Both the position numbers and the translations under genes were made by a program. A DNA stretch of 8,519 nucleotides from an uncultured Eubacteriales bacterium (GTDB lineage Bacteria; Bacillota; Clostridia; Oscillospirales; CAG-272): contig CATLAS010000021.1 of NCBI GenBank assembly GCA_949878535.1, forward strand, positions 1 to 8,519. Direction: 5' to 3'. This document shows, in pieces, positions 3,330 through 8,519 of the stretch (positions within the stretch are counted from its first letter, which is position 1; each line of letters starts with the position of its first letter). The notes below the pieces were generated by a model that saw nothing but the letters and a program-made list of their open reading frames with translations, was not told where the DNA came from and did no database searches.

Positions 3330-5954
3330 TTATGCTTCACTTTCTTCGGCAGGGACTTCTGTTTCCGGTTTTTCCGGGGATTCAGATACAACTTCATCGG
3401 TTTCTTCTGTTTCCTCATCCTCTTCTATTTTCTCTGCCACAGCAAAGCTTACAATAGAAGCATCGTCTGCAAGACGCATCACCCGCACACCGGTTGCACT
3501 GCTGCCTTTCAACAGAGACACTTCTGATGCGGCAATCCGAATCAATGTGCCGGTATCAGTAATAAGCATCAAATCTTCATCCTCTGTTGCTACCGCTACG
3601 CCGCACAGCTTACCGGTTTTTTCGGAAATGCTTTGACAGCGCACACCCATATTGGGTCGGTTTTTCCGGCGGAAGTTGGAGAAGGGCACCCGTTTGCCAA
3701 TTCCCTTTTCCGTGATGGTGACCATATAATGCGTTTCCTGCCACTCGGGATCATTTTCCACAATGACAGCACCCACGACCCGGTCACCTTCCCGCAGTCG
3801 GATACCGGTAACACCACGGGAGGTTCTGCCAACTACCCGGACATCACTTTCCGCAAAACGTGAGCCTTGTCCGTCGGCGGTGGCGATCAGAATATCCGCA
3901 TCACCCATGGTTCTGTCTACAAAGATGAGATTATCTCCCTCGTCCAGATTGATTGCAATTTTTCCACCCTTGCGCTGATATTCAAATTCGCTGAGGGCTG
4001 TCCGTTTGATAACGCCTGCCTGAGTCACCATAACCAGATATTCATCACTGGCAAATCCTGCAATGGAAATAATGGCGGTAACGCTTTCGCCTTCCTCCAA
4101 ATCCAGCAGATTTATAATATTGGTTCCCTTTGCCGTGCGCGATGCTTCCGGAATCTGATATGCTTTTTTTGCAAACACTTTACCGCGGCTGGTAAACAGC
4201 AGCAGGTAAGAATGACTGTCTGCAACGATAACCCTTTCCGTATAGTCCTCTTCCTTCATAGTGAGTCCGGCTTTACCCATACCGCCGCGCCGCTGTGCTG
4301 CGTATACGTCTGCGGGCTGCCGTTTCACGTATCCGGTTTTGGTCATAGTTATGATACACTTGTGCTTTTCGATGAGATCTTCAAGCTGGATTTCATCGTG
4401 GGATTCAACCAATTCTGTCTTTCTTCCGTCTGCAAATTTCCGGCGGATTTCAGACAGCTCATCCTTAATAATTCCCTTCACTTTTTCAGGATCTGCCAGA
4501 ATTCCACGCAGCTCTGCTACAGCCGCAGACAATTCTGCCAGTTTTTCTTCAATTTTCTGCCGTTCTAAGCCCGAAAGGCGACCCAGAGGCATAGATACTA
4601 TAGCTTGTGCTTGCTCGTCAGAAAGGCCCGCATTTTCGCTTCCTGCGAACTCAAGGAGTCCTTCCCTTGTGGAAATATCCGCGTTCTGACTTCCGTCCCC
4701 AACAAAACGAGCTTTCAAATTCTCTTTTGCGGTAGGTGTGTCCGGGCTGCTGCGGATAATAGAAATTACCTCATCAATATTGTCTATGGCAATTTTATAT
4801 CCTTCATACAGGTGGGCTTCCCGCAGGGCTTTATTCAGTTCAAACTGAGTGCGGCGGGTGATAACGCTTTTCTGATGGTCAATATACGCTTCCAGAATCT
4901 GCTTGAGATTGAGCACCTTTGGCTCGCCGTTCAGCAGCGCCAGCATATTGATGGCACAGGTATCCTGCAGCTGGGTATATTTATACAGCTGATTCAGAAT
5001 AATCTGACAGCTTGCATCCCGCCGGCATTCGATCACAATCCGCATGCCGTGGCGTCCGGATTCGTCCCGGATTCCGGTGATGCCTTCTACTCGTTTATCC
5101 CGCACCAGATTTGCAATAGATTCCACCAGCATGGATTTATTTACCTGATAGGGAATTTCTGTTACAATAATCCTGTGCTTCTCTTCTTCAATATTTGCTC
5201 GGGCACGCACCATAACTCGTCCCCGTCCGGTGGTATATGCTTCATATATACCCGCATTGCCATAGATGGTAGCAGCTGTCGGAAAGTCCGGACCCTTTAT
5301 GTACTGCATCAGAGCAGGAATTTCCGCATCGGGATTGTCCAAAAGAAACAGAGTTCCATCGATAACCTCGCCCATATTATGCGGCGGAATATTGGTTGCC
5401 ATTCCTACTGCAATACCTACGGATCCGTTGACCAACAAATTGGGGAACCGGGCAGGCAACACGGTTGGCTCTTTACGCCGGTTATCAAAGTTTGGCATAA
5501 AATCTACAACATCTTTTTCGATGTCCTGCATCAGCTCGCTGGCAAGCTTGGACATACGGGCTTCCGTATAACGGTATGCAGCCGCGCCGTCTCCGTCAAT
5601 GGAACCGAAGTTTCCGTGTCCCTGAATCAGCGGATACCGGAGAGAAAAGTCCTGTGCCATACGGACCATAGTACCGTACACGGCACTGTCACCGTGAGGA
5701 TGATACCGACCCAGCACATTACCGACTGTCGTTGCAGATTTGCGGAATGGTTTGTCATGTGTCAGATTGTCCTCGTACATAGCGTACATTATACGCCGTT
5801 GTCCGGGTTTCATTCCGTCCCGCACGTCCGGCAGGGCACGGCTGATGATTACGGACATAGAATATTCCAGAAAAGACTGACGCACCCGCTTTTCCATGGC
5901 AATGGGTTTAATTTTCTGCTCCGGAAATTCAATATTATTATTTTCGTCGCGCAC
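3330..5954 (-). CDS. gyrA: DNA gyrase subunit A
   Basis: This is the breakage-reunion subunit of DNA gyrase, 874 residues with the GTG start. Typical landmarks include [21 protein letters not shown] near the N-terminus, HPHGDSAVY, catalytic Tyr129 in YRYTEA after Arg128, and a GyrA box QRRGGMG (554-560) opening the beta-pinwheel C-terminal domain. An acidic tail rich in Glu follows (about 842-874). Ser90 equals E. coli S83, but the D87-equivalent position is Gly94 (codon GGT at 5675-5673), a substitution known from quinolone-resistant strains. The GyrA box has Met where Lys or Arg is usual. An insertion of about 25 residues (418-443) precedes the [16 protein letters not shown] segment. The open frame extends 14 codons further to a TTG at 5996 overlapping the gyrB stop, but GTG at 5954 has the better ribosome site. 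It lies 38 bases after gyrB. Confidence 0.97.
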   Translation of the reverse strand: MRDENNNIEFPEQKIKPIAMEKRVRQSFLEYSMSVIISRALPDVRDGMKPGQRRIMYAMYEDNLTHDKPFRKSATTVGNVLGRYHPHGDSAVYGTMVRMAQDFSLRYPLIQGHGNFGSIDGDGAAAYRYTEARMSKLASELMQDIEKDVVDFMPNFDNRRKEPTVLPARFPNLLVNGSVGIAVGMATNIPPHNMGEVIDGTLFLLDNPDAEIPALMQYIKGPDFPTAATIYGNAGIYEAYTTGRGRVMVRARANIEEEKHRIIVTEIPYQVNKSMLVESIANLVRDKRVEGITGIRDESGRHGMRIVIECRRDASCQIILNQLYKYTQLQDTCAINMLALLNGEPKVLNLKQILEAYIDHQKSVITRRTQFELNKALREAHLYEGYKIAIDNIDEVISIIRSSPDTPTAKENLKARFVGDGSQNADISTREGLLEFAGSENAGLSDEQAQAIVSMPLGRLSGLERQKIEEKLAELSAAVAELRGILADPEKVKGIIKDELSEIRRKFADGRKTELVESHDEIQLEDLIEKHKCIITMTKTGYVKRQPADVYAAQRRGGMGKAGLTMKEEDYTERVIVADSHSYLLLFTSRGKVFAKKAYQIPEASRTAKGTNIINLLDLEEGESVTAIISIAGFASDEYLVMVTQAGVIKRTALSEFEYQRKGGKIAINLDEGDNLIFVDRTMGDADILIATADGQGSRFAESDVRVVGRTSRGVTGIRLREGDRVVGAVIVENDPEWQETHYMVTITEKGIGKRVPFSNFRRKNRPNMGVRCQSISEKTGKLCGVAVATEDEDLMLITDTGTLIRIAASEVSLLKGSSATGVRVMRLADDASIVSFAVAEKIEEDEETEETDEVVSESPEKPETEVPAEESEA

Positions 5955-5961
5955 GTTTCTA

Positions 5962-5969
5962 CCCCTTTT
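5962..5969 (-). promoter_or_regulatory. Ribosome binding site that favours the gyrA GTG start
   Basis: Read on the minus strand, AAAAGGGG (5969-5962) lies 7 bases before GTG at 5954-5952. The alternative TTG at 5996-5994, which overlaps the gyrB TGA stop as TTGA, has only a weak GGAAA about 12 bases upstream. The 14 extra residues it would add also do not resemble a usual GyrA N-terminus. Confidence 0.65.
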
Positions 5970-5992
5970 ACTATAAGCGAATCCAGATTCGC

Positions 5993-7960
<1,968 letters not shown>

Positions 7961-7984
7961 TTACAGCATGCGGTTTGCAATGCC

Positions 7985-8272
7985 TTATTTTTCATAATTT
8001 TCCTGCTGTCCGGCACGTCCGCACAAGCTGCGGGCAGACAGCTTACATAAAATGACCCGCTCATCCATACCGCGGGAACGCGCAGTGCGGGATTTTCCTG
8101 TAAGGAGAAAAGATTTCGGCAAATCGTCTCCTGCAAGGATCAGTTTTTTTTCTTTTTCTGCACATCGCAGAAAGTCTTTGGTTGTTTTTTGCGTATTCAC
8201 GTTGTCTATATCAAAGATACCGATAATATCGGATTTTTTCACAGACACAGCTGCACCCAGGTATAAAAACAT
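7985..8272 (-). CDS. remB: RemB/YaaB-like DUF370 regulator
   Basis: This 95-residue protein aligns by eye with the DUF370 family, small DNA-binding matrix regulators such as RemA and RemB of Bacillus. MFLYLGAAVSVKKSDIIGIFDIDN matches the family N-terminus (M-[FY]-[LI]-[HY]-LG ... IIGIFD). An FL..AEKE helix and LPKSFLLT follow, and VILCKLSARSLCGRAG corresponds to the family's usual V-Y-x-S-x-[IL]-S-x-x-T-L motif in a diverged form. Bacillus has its remB (yaaB) directly before gyrB, and the position here is the same, 48 bases upstream, which strengthens the call. AAAGGA lies 5 bases before the ATG. A short dyad, AAGCT-N6-AGCTT (8289-8304), lies just upstream, and TATAAA (8298-8293) could be a -10 box, though the nearest TTGAAT is 20 bp away. 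recF, the usual upstream neighbour, is not adjacent; a repeat copy is. Confidence 0.82.
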   Translation of the reverse strand: MFLYLGAAVSVKKSDIIGIFDIDNVNTQKTTKDFLRCAEKEKKLILAGDDLPKSFLLTGKSRTARSRGMDERVILCKLSARSLCGRAGQQENYEK

Positions 8273-8345
8273 AAGTGTCCTTTCAAATAAGCTTTATACA
8301 GCTTTTATTAGAAAAGAGATTCAAAATAGGATAAACATATTTCGA

Positions 8346-8519
8346 GGCTCCTTCAGTAAAGGGTTTGTTTTTGAAGCCTCCATGTGAGGACCTGCTACGC
8401 AGTTCCGAGGGGGTGCTGATGTAAAAACCCACTCTTAAGCCCCCTTGTGCAAAGGGGATACTGATGTAAAAACTCACTCTTAAGCCCCCCTTGTGCAAAG
8501 GGGGGTGCCGATGTAAAAA
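8346..8519. repeat. MITE-like element, copy D, degenerating into a tandem array (cut by window edge)
   Basis: The copy starts GGCTCC (8346-8351) and continues CAGTAAAGGG, as in copy C. It then has a damaged large hairpin (GCCTCCATGTGAGG) and a small hairpin CTGC-TAC-GCAG. From 8416 it becomes a direct tandem array. CTGATGTAAAAA at 8416 and 8461 and CCGATGTAAAAA at 8508 mark unit starts 45 and 47 bp apart. Each unit carries CACTCTTAAGCCCC and a CCTTGTGCAAAGG hairpin. The array runs off the window. Apparent repeated peptides on the minus strand (KGGLRVSFYIS-like) come from these repeats and are not a gene. Confidence 0.8.

Noticed and set aside
3867..4568. 233-codon plus-strand frame opposite gyrA
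   Set aside because: Antisense shadow with no family resemblance and no ribosome site.
8283..8498. 71-codon minus-strand frame with internal peptide repeats (GGLRV.FYIS)
   Set aside because: The peptide repetition comes directly from the 45-47 bp DNA tandem array, and there is no ribosome site.
8416..8519. CRISPR array
   Set aside because: The whole 45-47 bp unit repeats, with no unique spacers and no cas genes nearby.

Overview
The window most likely comes from the chromosome of a low-to-mid-GC gut-type Clostridia, plausibly an Oscillospiraceae/Ruminococcaceae-like bacterium. Two things point there. The minus strand carries the order remB-like, gyrB, gyrA, which is the Firmicutes arrangement found near the replication origin. 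The gaps between genes also carry hairpin-rich 'CCTCCCTTGTGCAAAGGGAGG'-type repeats, which I recall from that group. Genus and species cannot be fixed from the sequence alone.

Right half (2662-8272, minus strand): an apparent four-gene operon runs from a RemB/DUF370-like regulator through DNA gyrase B and gyrase A to a small lipoprotein. It ends in a strong intrinsic terminator at 2662-2691. Spacing is tight (48, 38 and 31 bases with the starts chosen here). GyrB and GyrA form the A2B2 enzyme that negatively supercoils DNA. GyrA has all expected catalytic landmarks but carries glycine at the position equivalent to E. coli D87 in the quinolone pocket.

Left half: an AT-rich cassette (about 200-1330) holds a small protein with a ribbon-helix-helix-like C-terminus (minus), a small XRE-family repressor (minus) and a divergent Cys-rich small protein (plus). 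Two near-identical dyads of the form TTAGTG-N6-CACTAA lie between the repressor and the divergent gene. They look like the repressor's own operators. Next comes a plus-strand YpsA/DUF1273-type SLOG protein behind a near-consensus sigma-A promoter, with DnaA-box-like sequences just upstream of that promoter. This gene and the gyrase operon converge on 2236-2661.

Repeats: four copies of one palindromic element, about 232-245 bp when complete, occupy the intergenic gaps (1-150, 1352-1596, 2296-2527 and 8346-8519, the first and last cut by the window edges). Complete copies have GGCTCC-type ends, nested hairpins with GTGCA/TGCAC loops, and a conserved asymmetric core. Small hairpins at equivalent positions differ in sequence between copies but still pair. 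The last copy breaks down into a 45-47 bp tandem array. This repeat family and the repressor-operator cassette are the parts most worth a second look. I see no tRNA, rRNA, CRISPR array or transposase gene.
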